Part shown: positions 53,229-62,388 of the stretch, piece after piece | Position numbering within the stretch: position 1 is the stretch's first letter | Layout of the letters: the number at the start of each line of letters is the position of its first letter | Assembly (NCBI GenBank): GCA_949282195.1 | Contig: CASDOW010000002.1 | Coordinates: forward strand, 86,049 to 150,048 | Direction of reading: 5' to 3' | DNA length: 64,000 nucleotides | From: an uncultured bacterium | GTDB taxonomy: Bacteria; Cyanobacteriota; Vampirovibrionia; Gastranaerophilales; Gastranaerophilaceae | Translations under genes and position numbers: made by a program | Notes under the pieces: generated by a model | Told to the model about the DNA's origin: nothing | Databases searched by the model: none | What the model saw: only the letters and a program-made list of their open reading frames with translations

Positions 53229-54947
53229 TTAATGAAGTGTATCAATGTATATTCTATAAACTTTGCCTTCTTTTATCTTTTTAAATTCTTTTTTATTTTC
53301 TAAATCTTGAATATTTATTCTGGTTAAAATATAAACATTATTTTTCTTATTTTTCTTAACATATTTAACCATTTCTTTATAGTTATCTTTATTATTTGTA
53401 ACTATATATTTAATTTTCTTCTTAGGATTTAAAATTGAATATTTTGCACTAAATCCATAGGTTACAATTTTTGAATTTTTTTGTTCATTGATAAATTGAG
53501 CATATTGTTCCAATTCATCTTGAGCAAAACTTGTATAATAAGGTATTCCAAAATCACATGTAACATAAACAGCACAAAGCATTAAGGCTAAATGCCACAA
53601 GAAAATTCTAAACAATCCGCCTTTTTTAATCAAAGCTATAACTCTTAAAGAAATTAAGAAAATAACCAATAATAAAGGTCCTGCAAAAATTGTTGCATCG
53701 GTAACGTAAAATTCAATATTTTCAGGTAAAATCGGTTTATAGACAAATGCAAAAATTAAACCCAAAAACGATACTACAAGAAACATTATCGCATTTATAT
53801 AATTTGAAATTTTTAATTGTTTAGTAAGTTCATCTTCTTTAATTGCTTTATACCATAAATGTCCAACTATTAATGCGAGCGCAGGGAACATTGTCAAAAT
53901 ATAAGGCGGAAGCTTTGTGCTTGCACTTGAGAAAAATAAAAACACGCAAATTGCATAAATATAACAAAATGCCATAGCTTTTTTCTCGTCAGTATCAATA
54001 ACAAAAAATGCACCTATTGATTTTGTAAATCTTATTTTTCTAATCAATCTTTTAATATCTCTAATTACAATCACAATCAAATTAAATGTCCAAGGAATTA
54101 ACCCTGCCAAAATTATCGGAACATAGAATAAAAACGGTTGCTTTCTTCCCAAACCTTCAGAATTTAAAAGACGGGCAAAATGATGTTTTAAAATATACAT
54201 GTTAACCCATTCTTGACTATATGCCTGATAAATTAAAATATGCCAAGGAAGCGCAACCAACAATAAAATCAAAACCCCCGGCAAAATATATAAAGGTTTA
54301 AAAAGTTCTTTTAATTTTCTAAAGAATAGATAAGTAAAAAACACCACCATACAGGGAACCGCAATTCCAATAAAGCCTTTAGCTAAAATAGATAAAGCCA
54401 TAAACAAATAGCCAAAATACCAGCAGTATTTTTTATTTTCTTCTTTTTCAATAAACAAAGGTAAAACTGCGCTATATACAGCAGCTGCAGAAAATGCCAT
54501 GAAATTCAAATCTAAAATTGCAACATGGGTAAATACTAAAAACCAAGCACTTGCCAACAATACCGTTGCGGATAAGAAACCATACAATTTACTTTTTAAA
54601 AGTTTTTTTGCGAAAAAGTAAGTATAAAATACAATAAAACTACCAACCAAACCTGTCATAAATCTTGCGGCAAATATACTCTTATAACCAAAAAGTTTAA
54701 AAGATATTACATTAAGCCAAAAATACAGGGGCGGTTTTTCCAAAAACGGTTCAAAATTTAAAATAGGAGTCAGATATTCTTTTGTAAGATACATGTACCT
54801 GCTCATATTTACATATCTTGTTTCATCAATATCTATCAAAGGATATATTCCGATATTGGAAAATATGAACAAAATACATCCCAAAAGCAATAATAATAAA
54901 TAACATAACTCTCTATGTTCATCGTAAAATACTTTTAATTTATCCAT
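53229..54947 (-). CDS. ArnT/PMT-type glycosyltransferase (GT39/GT83)
   Basis: The 572-residue protein has about twelve membrane helices and the family's early periplasmic loop with YPLIDIDETRYVNMSRYMYL (catalytic acidic pair region) and NFEPFLEKPPLYFWLNVISF. The end is a soluble domain with KKNKKNNVYILTRINIQDL. Such enzymes use undecaprenyl-phosphate sugars to modify lipid A, other lipids or proteins. A GAGGA site precedes the ATG. It is the last gene of a hisG-mazG-arnT run. Confidence 0.85.
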   Translation of the reverse strand: MDKLKVFYDEHRELCYLLLLLLGCILFIFSNIGIYPLIDIDETRYVNMSRYMYLTKEYLTPILNFEPFLEKPPLYFWLNVISFKLFGYKSIFAARFMTGLVGSFIVFYTYFFAKKLLKSKLYGFLSATVLLASAWFLVFTHVAILDLNFMAFSAAAVYSAVLPLFIEKEENKKYCWYFGYLFMALSILAKGFIGIAVPCMVVFFTYLFFRKLKELFKPLYILPGVLILLLVALPWHILIYQAYSQEWVNMYILKHHFARLLNSEGLGRKQPFLFYVPIILAGLIPWTFNLIVIVIRDIKRLIRKIRFTKSIGAFFVIDTDEKKAMAFCYIYAICVFLFFSSASTKLPPYILTMFPALALIVGHLWYKAIKEDELTKQLKISNYINAIMFLVVSFLGLIFAFVYKPILPENIEFYVTDATIFAGPLLLVIFLISLRVIALIKKGGLFRIFLWHLALMLCAVYVTCDFGIPYYTSFAQDELEQYAQFINEQKNSKIVTYGFSAKYSILNPKKKIKYIVTNNKDNYKEMVKYVKKNKKNNVYILTRINIQDLENKKEFKKIKEGKVYRIYIDTLH

Positions 54948-54956
54948 TTTATCCTC

Positions 54957-55712
54957 TTATTTTGTTTCTTCTTTTGCTTTTTGCCAAAGCTCGTCATATT
55001 CTTCAAAGCTTAATTCACCTAAAGGTTTATTTGTTAGTTCTTCAAGCTTATTAAATCTTTTTATAAATTTACAATTTGCTTTAGCCAATGCTTCTTCAGG
55101 GTCAATTTTATTCCAACGTGCAATATTTACAAGCGAAAATAAAATATCGCCAAATTCATCAATTTTTTCTTCTTGAGTTTTTGCATTTTTAAATTCTTCG
55201 ATTTCGGAATTAAAACAATCCTCTAATTGTTGATAATTTTGCCACTCAAACCCTGCTCTAACCGCTTTTTTTGATATTTTCATCGCCTTCAATAATGAAG
55301 GTAGATATTTTGGAATACCGTCAAGAGTTCTTTTTCTTTCTTTTTTTTCTTCTTGTTTTAATTTTTCCCAATTTTCAAGAATTTTTTTAGTATCTGTTGT
55401 TTTATTTTCTCCAAAAACATGAGGATGTCTATGAATTAATTTATCATTCAACATTTTTGCAACATCTTGAATATTAAATTCATCGTTATCATCGGCTATT
55501 TGAGAATGTAATACAACCTGCAACAATACATCCCCCAGCTCTTCTTTAATATGATTAATATTGTTTTCGTCAATCGCTTCAACTGCTTCATAAGCTTCTT
55601 CAAGCATATTCTGCCTGATTGAGTAATGTGTTTGTTCTCTATCCCATTGGCAACCCTGAGGCGAGCGCAAAATTTTAACCGTTTCAATTAATTCATCTAA
55701 ATAATTTGTCAT
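54957..55712 (-). CDS. mazG: Nucleoside triphosphate pyrophosphohydrolase MazG
   Basis: The 251-residue protein has two MazG domains. The first shows CQWDREQTHYSIRQNMLEEA with the EEAYEAVEAI helix and KEELGDVLLQVVLHSQIA (metal Glu/Asp), and the second EKIDEFGDILFSLVNIARW. It hydrolyses NTPs to NMP and pyrophosphate and cleans nucleotide pools. Length and layout match the full MazG. It lies 13 bases after hisG. Confidence 0.95.
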   Translation of the reverse strand: MTNYLDELIETVKILRSPQGCQWDREQTHYSIRQNMLEEAYEAVEAIDENNINHIKEELGDVLLQVVLHSQIADDNDEFNIQDVAKMLNDKLIHRHPHVFGENKTTDTKKILENWEKLKQEEKKERKRTLDGIPKYLPSLLKAMKISKKAVRAGFEWQNYQQLEDCFNSEIEEFKNAKTQEEKIDEFGDILFSLVNIARWNKIDPEEALAKANCKFIKRFNKLEELTNKPLGELSFEEYDELWQKAKEETK

Positions 55713-55725
55713 TTTAAAATTCCAA

Positions 55726-56598
55726 TTATCTTACCATTTGATCAACACTTAAAATCAATATTCCTTCGCCGCCAATTTGTTTTAGATTATCTATTGCATC
55801 AAAAACTTTATCTTCATCAACTACAACGTGGATTACAACTTTATTGTTATTATCATGCAAAGGAATAACAGTAGGAGATGAAAGCCCCGGAAGAAAAGTC
55901 TTAACTTCTTCAAGTTTATCTTTTGGAATATGCACCATAAGATATTTTTTAGCTTTAGCGTCAAGAACAGAATCAATAGCCCTAATTAAAGAACGAAGTT
56001 TGATTTGTTTTTCAGGCTCTAAATCTTTTCTTGCGCATAAAACTGTACTTGATGACAAAATTTTATCAATAATTTTAAGTCTGTTTGATTTTAGTGTAGT
56101 TCCCGTTGAAGTAATATCAATAATCACATCACAAAACCCAAGAGAAGGGGTAATTTCAACAGCTCCCATAATCTCAGAAATTTTTGCATTTTTACCTAAT
56201 TTTTCAAAATATCTTTTTGCAATATTAGGGAACGAGGTTGCAACTCTCAAATCATCAGGCAATTTTGATACATCATCTATATTTAACTTTTCAGGTAATG
56301 CCACAACCATATCGCATTTACCAAAAGAAAACTCTTTAACAATATCTAAATCAATTTCTTTTTCAACTATTATATCTTTACCCGTAAAACCGATATCGGC
56401 AACTTTTGAGTCAAGGAAATTAGGAATATCGGCAGCCCTTACGAAAATAAGTTGAAATTTATTGTCCTTTGTGTCCAATTTTAAACATCTTTCATCTTTC
56501 AAATCAAGATTTAAACCTGCCTGATTTAAAAGCTCATATATTCTTTGCGACAATCTACCTTTATTTGGCAGTGCAATTTTCAAAATCTCGTTACCCAT
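55726..56598 (-). CDS. hisG: ATP phosphoribosyltransferase, long form
   Basis: The 290-residue enzyme begins MGNEILKIALPNKGRLSQRI and has ADIGFTGKDIIVE, the PRPP-binding DVIIDITSTGTTLKSNRLKI, and a C-terminal regulatory domain (GLSSPTVIPLHDNNNKVVIH), so it is the self-regulated hexameric type that does not need HisZ. It performs the first step of histidine synthesis. No other his gene is nearby. Confidence 0.96.
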   Translation of the reverse strand: MGNEILKIALPNKGRLSQRIYELLNQAGLNLDLKDERCLKLDTKDNKFQLIFVRAADIPNFLDSKVADIGFTGKDIIVEKEIDLDIVKEFSFGKCDMVVALPEKLNIDDVSKLPDDLRVATSFPNIAKRYFEKLGKNAKISEIMGAVEITPSLGFCDVIIDITSTGTTLKSNRLKIIDKILSSSTVLCARKDLEPEKQIKLRSLIRAIDSVLDAKAKKYLMVHIPKDKLEEVKTFLPGLSSPTVIPLHDNNNKVVIHVVVDEDKVFDAIDNLKQIGGEGILILSVDQMVR

Positions 56599-56714
56599 AT
56601 CTAACCTTTTTTATGTACATTTTTTATCTTAACATAAAGCACAATATTTGTTACTTTACTTAAAGTGTTTTTAATATAAAATTAACATATTCTAGTTAAT
56701 TATAGGGGAAACAA

Positions 56715-58037
56715 ATGGAACATTTACACGAACTTGTTGCAAATAATGCAATAGTTGTATCTGCTATAATTTTATTAATAGCTTATATTTTTATTGCATG
56801 GGAAAAAATTCCTAAAGTTGTAATTGCTCTTTTAGGCGGTTCACTAACTTTATTTTTAGGATTATTAGCAACAGAAAAAACACACGACAATCTGGCTGAA
56901 TATTTCGTATCTTTCATTGATTTTAACGTAATATTCTTGCTTGTTTCAATGATGATTATTGTGCATATTGCTTCAAAATCAGGCATGTTTACTTGGATGG
57001 CAAATGAAATTTTAAAAAGAACAAAAGGTAAACCAAAACTTGTGCTTGTGGCACTTGCAATTTTTACAGGCGTTACTTCAGCATTTTTAGATAATGTTAC
57101 AACAGTTATTTTGGTTCTTCCTATTACTTTTGCAGCCTGCAAATTGTTAGATATTAATCCTATTCCGTTTTTAATAACAGAAGTTTTCTGTTCAAACATC
57201 GGCGGAACGGCTACTTTAATCGGCGATCCTCCAAACATCATTATCGGCTCTGCCGCAGGATTTAGCTTCATGGATTTTGTTAGAGAATTAACAGGCATTG
57301 TTGCAATAATCATGGTTGTAGTTATTGCTATGCTAATTTTTATTTACAGAAAAGATTTAAAATCTTCACCTGAAAAAATGGAACTTGTTTCTAAAATAGA
57401 TAACTCTAATTCAATCACAGATATGAATTTAGCCATTAGAGCAGGTGTTGTATTATTGCTTGTTATCTTAGGCTTTATTTCACACGATTTAACACACATC
57501 CCAACATTCTTAATTGCAATGATTGGCGCTTCTGTATTGTTAATCTTTGAAAAACCTGCCGAAGTTTTAGTTGAAGTTGAATGGAATACAATTTTCTTCT
57601 TCGTTGGCTTATTTATAATTATTGGCGGTTTAGAAGCCTCAGGCGGTATTGCTCTAATGGCAAAATGGCTTCTTGAAGTAACTCAAGGTTCTCAAACTGC
57701 TACATCAATGATTATCTTATGGGCTTCAGGTATTTTATCAGGTATCATCGACAATATTCCATACACTGCTACAATGGCTCCTATGATAGCAGCAATTGAG
57801 CAAACTATGGGTCATGTCTATGCTCACCCTCTATGGTGGTCATTAGCACTTGGCGCATGCTTAGGCGGAAACATGACAATAATTGGTGCTGCAGCAAACG
57901 TTATTGTTTCAGAAAACGCTCACAAAGCAGGTTATCCGATATCATTTATGCAATTTTTAAAATATGGTATAATTGTAACCATGATTTCCTTAGCGTTATC
58001 AACAGTTTACATTTACTTTAGATATTTAGTACATTAA
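56715..58037 (+). CDS. Na+/H+ antiporter NhaD or ArsB-like permease
   Basis: The 440-residue membrane protein has about eleven helices and the NhaD/ArsB signatures [40 protein letters not shown] and [20 protein letters not shown], with discontinuous helices. It exchanges Na+ for H+ or moves an anion such as arsenite. No arsenic genes are present, so an ion exchanger is more likely. The ruvB start overlaps its stop by one base. Confidence 0.85.
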   Translation: MEHLHELVANNAIVVSAIILLIAYIFIAWEKIPKVVIALLGGSLTLFLGLLATEKTHDNLAEYFVSFIDFNVIFLLVSMMIIVHIASKSGMFTWMANEILKRTKGKPKLVLVALAIFTGVTSAFLDNVTTVILVLPITFAACKLLDINPIPFLITEVFCSNIGGTATLIGDPPNIIIGSAAGFSFMDFVRELTGIVAIIMVVVIAMLIFIYRKDLKSSPEKMELVSKIDNSNSITDMNLAIRAGVVLLLVILGFISHDLTHIPTFLIAMIGASVLLIFEKPAEVLVEVEWNTIFFFVGLFIIIGGLEASGGIALMAKWLLEVTQGSQTATSMIILWASGILSGIIDNIPYTATMAPMIAAIEQTMGHVYAHPLWWSLALGACLGGNMTIIGAAANVIVSENAHKAGYPISFMQFLKYGIIVTMISLALSTVYIYFRYLVH

Positions 58038-59107
58038 TGATTATCTCGGATAACAATAAAAATATTTCAAAAAAAGCACTCAAGAAGGAACACAATCCTG
58101 ACTTGAGTGCTTCTCTTATAAACAACGATGACGGATATGAAAAAAATATTCGCCCGCTTAATTTTGATGATTACATCGGTCAAAACTCCCTAAAAGAAAC
58201 TCTTAAAATTTCTATTGAAGCAGCAAAAAAAAGAAATACATTTTTAGATCACCTTTTATTTTACGGACCTCCGGGGCTCGGTAAAACAACACTTGCCGGA
58301 ATTATAGCAAACGAATTAAATGCTTCAATAAAAATAACCTCAGCTCCTTCAATTGAGCGCCCAAGAGATATTATAGGAATTTTAATGCAATTAAAAGAAG
58401 GAGATGTTTTATTCATTGATGAAATTCATCGCTTAAATAAAATAGCGGAAGAAATTTTATATCCTGCTATGGAAGATTTTTCAATTGACCTGACAACAGG
58501 GAAAAGCCAAAGCGTTAAAACAATGAGAATACCTATTCCAAAATTCACTCTTATTGGCGCAACAACAAAAGCAGGAGCATTGTCAGGCCCTTTAAGAGAT
58601 AGATTTGGAATAATTCATCGACTTGAATTTTACACAACAGAAGAACTGGCTAAAATTATCAAAAGAACAGCAAATATTTTAAATTTTGAAATAGATGAAA
58701 AAGGTGCTATGGCTATCGCCGAGCGCTCTCGCTGCACCCCTCGTATAGCCAACAGACTGGTTAAAAGAAGTGCTGATTGGGCAATAGTTAAAGGAAACGG
58801 AGTAATAACCGAAAAAATAGCAACTGACGCCTTATCAGCATTAGAAATTGATGAAATAGGTTTAGATATTACAGATAGAGCCTTACTTAATTTAATGATA
58901 AACTCTTTTGACGGCGGCCCTGTAGGAATTGAAACTCTAGCTGTTGCCTTAGGCGAAGATATAAGAACAATTGAAGATGTATATGAGCCTTATTTAATCC
59001 AAAAAGGCTTAATTTCAAGAACACCAAGAGGCAGAAAAGTCACAAGGTTAGCTTATAAACACCTTGGAATTAGGCAAAATTCTTCTCAAATGGGTCTTTT
59101 TGATTAA
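58037..59107 (+). CDS. ruvB: Holliday junction branch-migration ATPase RuvB
   Basis: The 356-residue AAA+ motor has [20 protein letters not shown], Walker [13 protein letters not shown], Walker [13 protein letters not shown], the sensor segment [20 protein letters not shown] with DRFG, and the C-terminal winged helix with [19 protein letters not shown]. It drives branch migration with RuvA. A 35-residue N-terminal extension is present. Its ATG overlaps the upstream stop by one base. Confidence 0.98.
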   Translation: MIISDNNKNISKKALKKEHNPDLSASLINNDDGYEKNIRPLNFDDYIGQNSLKETLKISIEAAKKRNTFLDHLLFYGPPGLGKTTLAGIIANELNASIKITSAPSIERPRDIIGILMQLKEGDVLFIDEIHRLNKIAEEILYPAMEDFSIDLTTGKSQSVKTMRIPIPKFTLIGATTKAGALSGPLRDRFGIIHRLEFYTTEELAKIIKRTANILNFEIDEKGAMAIAERSRCTPRIANRLVKRSADWAIVKGNGVITEKIATDALSALEIDEIGLDITDRALLNLMINSFDGGPVGIETLAVALGEDIRTIEDVYEPYLIQKGLISRTPRGRKVTRLAYKHLGIRQNSSQMGLFD

Positions 59108-59141
59108 ACAAATTTAAAATTTTATAATTTTTGCGCAATTT

Positions 59142-59170
59142 TTGCCTTCAATTGCTGTTTATATTATATA
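59142..59170 (+). promoter_or_regulatory. Possible promoter of the HD-domain gene
   Basis: TTGCCT at 59142-59147 and TATATA at 59165-59170 have a 17-base spacer. An AAAAGG site follows before the ATG at 59194. Confidence 0.4.
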
Positions 59171-59193
59171 TAATCACAATAAAAGGTATTTAA

Positions 59194-62100
59194 ATGTCAT
59201 TTAAGGTAGATAATTTTAGCGAATATTTAATTAAAGCGAAAAACGGATTTAAAACAAATGCACAAGATAATTCCAATGCGCCAAAATCTCCACATTTAAA
59301 GAGTCATTTAACAAATTTAAAACAAAGTTCTAAAGATACATTTACCAATACCGCATCACAAAATGCAAAACAAGACATCGAAAAAGCCCTAGATGCAAAA
59401 AGCATTGATGAAGTTAAAGATATATTATTTTCTAAAAACCCAGAATTTACAAAGAAAAAGCTAGCGCTGTGCGCCGGTATATTAATCGCCTATGTTGGTA
59501 TTGCCGCAATCAGAAAACCCCATGCGCTAAAAGAAATCGTTTTTAATTTTATTGCATCAGCCAAAATGAAGAAAAATCAAATTCATTTTAATGAAGAAAA
59601 AATCTTTGACGGGCCGATTGACTTAAACAAAATGTATGAAAAAGCCAAAGAAAAAGTTAAAAACGTTACTTTAAACCTTGCTTTTGATGAAAAAACCGTA
59701 ACTGATGATAAATTAACAGAAACTTTGCGTTCTTTTGGCGCGGTTGAATTTGAAATACAAAGAGAAAAAGACAGATTAAAAAACAATCCTGCCCTAATGC
59801 ATTTATTCAACATCATGGCAGGTTTTACAAGCCCTAAAAACAAAAAAATGTTTAGTTATTTTGAATACTCACATATGAACAATACAATGGCAACCCCTGA
59901 TGAAATAGAAACATATTTTAAAGTAATCAAAAAAGGATTATCTCAAGATCAAAACCTGTTCATACCTATACTGCATAACGGCAAATTTAGAGAAGCTGTT
60001 GAAATAACAGGTTTATGCCAAGAAATACTGAAAAGATGCAAAATACCAAAAGGTTTTAGCGAAACTTGCATAACACGTACCGAATCTCTTAACAAAGAAA
60101 ATCAAGAAAAATTTCTAAACTTCATATCTTCACTCAAAAAGGGTACTGTATTAAACAACCCTTGGAGTCTAAGAAATCTGTTTTCATACAGTCAAGACGC
60201 AGATTATTTAAAAATGCAGAGAATATATGAAAATTTAAAAAGTAATATTGTAAATAAAATAGACCTGCAAGAACTTGAAAATTTTGCAAATTGCGAATTT
60301 AAAAAATCAACCGAACTTGTGAAAATCTTAAACGAAGCACCTGAAGAAGTTATCGACAAATTAAGAGGCTGGGAACTTTTAACATACGTTAATTTTAATG
60401 AATTTTACGGCGCTAAAAATATAAATCAACTTTCAATGCAGCAAAAGAAACTATTATTAAGACGCCTTATAAGTTCAAATTCTGACACCTTCTCGAACGG
60501 TAAAAAAATTGCGCCTGTTTTACCTTCAAACCAAAAAGAATACTGTACACTTTTAGACAGACTTGCAAAATCAATAGGTGTTGATACTAAACCATTAACA
60601 AAAGATGAATTAATGGCATTTAAAAAAGGTATTGATAACATTAAAGATTATATCCAAGGCATAGACTTCAATAATGTAACAATTGATATGGCTTTTACAA
60701 GAGCAGACTTTGTTAAACAAACTCAAGAAGTGCTTTCTAAATTATCAGAAGCTCAAAAAGCCGAAGTTATGGACTACTTTGGTTTTGAAATACAAAACGG
60801 CATTTTAAAAGGCTATCCGATTAATGTTAATAATGGCGAAAAGATGAAAGAAATTTCATCTCATGCCGCAAAAAAAGCCATTGAAAAATTAAGACCAATA
60901 GTTCAAAAATTCTCAACAAACAACCAAATTCAAATCAAGGGCGCAAGCAAAGAATTTAACGATTGTTTAAATCAAATTCTAAAAGGTTTACCTGAACTAA
61001 GAACCATAATAGGAAGAGTGCAACACGAAACCCATGCATTTACTTTAGATATTCATACATTTAAAGTTTTACAAGAAGTATGTACTAATCCAAAATTTAA
61101 AAATCTTTCAGCCGAAGACAAAAAAGTTTTAGAAATTGCATCCTTGCTTCATGACATAACCAAAACAGAGGGGCTAAGAGATGCAATGCATCCGATTGAA
61201 TCTGCGTTTGACGCATACTATATAATTCAAAAATTAAACTTACCTGAAAACCAACAATTAAAAATCTATGAATTAATCAGAACACATAACTGGCTGCAAC
61301 AGCTAAACAATCCTAAAAACAAAGATATAGTAGAAAATATCGCTCAAGATATTGCTTTCGACACAAGATTTTCAAATATTTTTGATATGGCTAAAATTCT
61401 TTGTGAAGCAGATTTAAAATCCGTTAAGAAAGACGCATCTTTCTTTAAGAATTATGAGAATGTGCTTGAACAAATGAGCGCCAAGGTCGACGGTTATGTC
61501 CAAAGTTTACACAACAGTCAAATCTTTCTTCCTCAAACAAGAATTCCAAAAGCATCAGAAATTAAAAACGGCATTATAAAATCTGCTAACGGTATACAAA
61601 ACACGGTTATCTATATGGATAAATTAGATGACGATTTGTCCAAATACGGTTTTGATGAAGGCACAACAAAATCCAACTGGACAGCCCTTGTTCACGCCCT
61701 TGAATACGATCAACAAATGAGTAAATTTAATACTTTTTCTATTGTTGATAATGAGGCATTATTATCAACATCATTTATCAATCCGAAGGAATATAAAGTA
61801 TTTAGAAATCAAGGTTTAATTTTAAATGTAAATACATCTGATATCCATGCAGGTTATAAAAGAGACTTTGGAACAGGATATTCTAAATCTATTGAACTGT
61901 TAAAGCAAGACTATTTATTCCATGGCAAAAGAAAAAATGTCGATCAGCTTGACGGCTGGAGAAAAGATAACGGCAGCGAATATAGAAACTTTATCCCCCA
62001 AAAAATTCAGCAAAAAGCAGGCTTAACCCCTGAAGAATATTATCAAAAATTATCACAAATTCAAGACTGCACTTCAATAACAGATATTGAAAAAGTGGAT

Positions 62101-62307
62101 AAAGATTTTGCCGAAGTGCTGCTTGATGTATTCAATGATATGCATAAAGGCAAAAGAAGAGGCGGAAGAAACTATAATGAAATATTGGTTTCAAGACCAA
62201 AAATCCAAGGTGTATTTGCTTATGATGAAGATTATGAAAAAATTCCCGCTTTCTTAAGAAAATTTGCTCAAGACAACAATTTACCGATTATTATTTTTGG
62301 AAAATAG
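59194..62307 (+). CDS. Large lineage-specific protein with HD metal-dependent phosphohydrolase domain
   Basis: The 1037-residue protein has a polar N-terminus, one hydrophobic helix near residues 89-106 (KLALCAGILIAYVGIAAIRK), a long helical region with repeated small motifs, and an HD domain at about 605-740. That domain shows H621 in DIHTFKVLQE, H653-D654 in ASLLHDITKT and H666 in DAMHPIES, then RTHNWLQQ and ILCEADLKS as further possible metal ligands. HD enzymes cleave phosphoesters such as cyclic nucleotides, (p)ppGpp or RNA 2',3'-phosphates. The C-terminal 300 residues, ending IIIFGK, are unfamiliar. The substrate is unknown. Confidence 0.7.
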   Translation: MSFKVDNFSEYLIKAKNGFKTNAQDNSNAPKSPHLKSHLTNLKQSSKDTFTNTASQNAKQDIEKALDAKSIDEVKDILFSKNPEFTKKKLALCAGILIAYVGIAAIRKPHALKEIVFNFIASAKMKKNQIHFNEEKIFDGPIDLNKMYEKAKEKVKNVTLNLAFDEKTVTDDKLTETLRSFGAVEFEIQREKDRLKNNPALMHLFNIMAGFTSPKNKKMFSYFEYSHMNNTMATPDEIETYFKVIKKGLSQDQNLFIPILHNGKFREAVEITGLCQEILKRCKIPKGFSETCITRTESLNKENQEKFLNFISSLKKGTVLNNPWSLRNLFSYSQDADYLKMQRIYENLKSNIVNKIDLQELENFANCEFKKSTELVKILNEAPEEVIDKLRGWELLTYVNFNEFYGAKNINQLSMQQKKLLLRRLISSNSDTFSNGKKIAPVLPSNQKEYCTLLDRLAKSIGVDTKPLTKDELMAFKKGIDNIKDYIQGIDFNNVTIDMAFTRADFVKQTQEVLSKLSEAQKAEVMDYFGFEIQNGILKGYPINVNNGEKMKEISSHAAKKAIEKLRPIVQKFSTNNQIQIKGASKEFNDCLNQILKGLPELRTIIGRVQHETHAFTLDIHTFKVLQEVCTNPKFKNLSAEDKKVLEIASLLHDITKTEGLRDAMHPIESAFDAYYIIQKLNLPENQQLKIYELIRTHNWLQQLNNPKNKDIVENIAQDIAFDTRFSNIFDMAKILCEADLKSVKKDASFFKNYENVLEQMSAKVDGYVQSLHNSQIFLPQTRIPKASEIKNGIIKSANGIQNTVIYMDKLDDDLSKYGFDEGTTKSNWTALVHALEYDQQMSKFNTFSIVDNEALLSTSFINPKEYKVFRNQGLILNVNTSDIHAGYKRDFGTGYSKSIELLKQDYLFHGKRKNVDQLDGWRKDNGSEYRNFIPQKIQQKAGLTPEEYYQKLSQIQDCTSITDIEKVDKDFAEVLLDVFNDMHKGKRRGGRNYNEILVSRPKIQGVFAYDEDYEKIPAFLRKFAQDNNLPIIIFGK

Positions 62308-62331
62308 ATAATTTTATGTTATAAGTTTGAT

Positions 62332-62360
62332 AAAAAAAGTGCCTTTTGCTTAAAAGGCAC
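62332..62360 (-). terminator. Terminator between convergent genes
   Basis: GTGCCTTTT (62339-62347) pairs with AAAAGGCAC (62352-62360) around GCTT. On the minus strand a run of seven T follows, so it ends the Cys-rich surface protein gene. Confidence 0.8.
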
Positions 62361-62388
62361 AATATCAAACACAAAAAATAACATAAAC

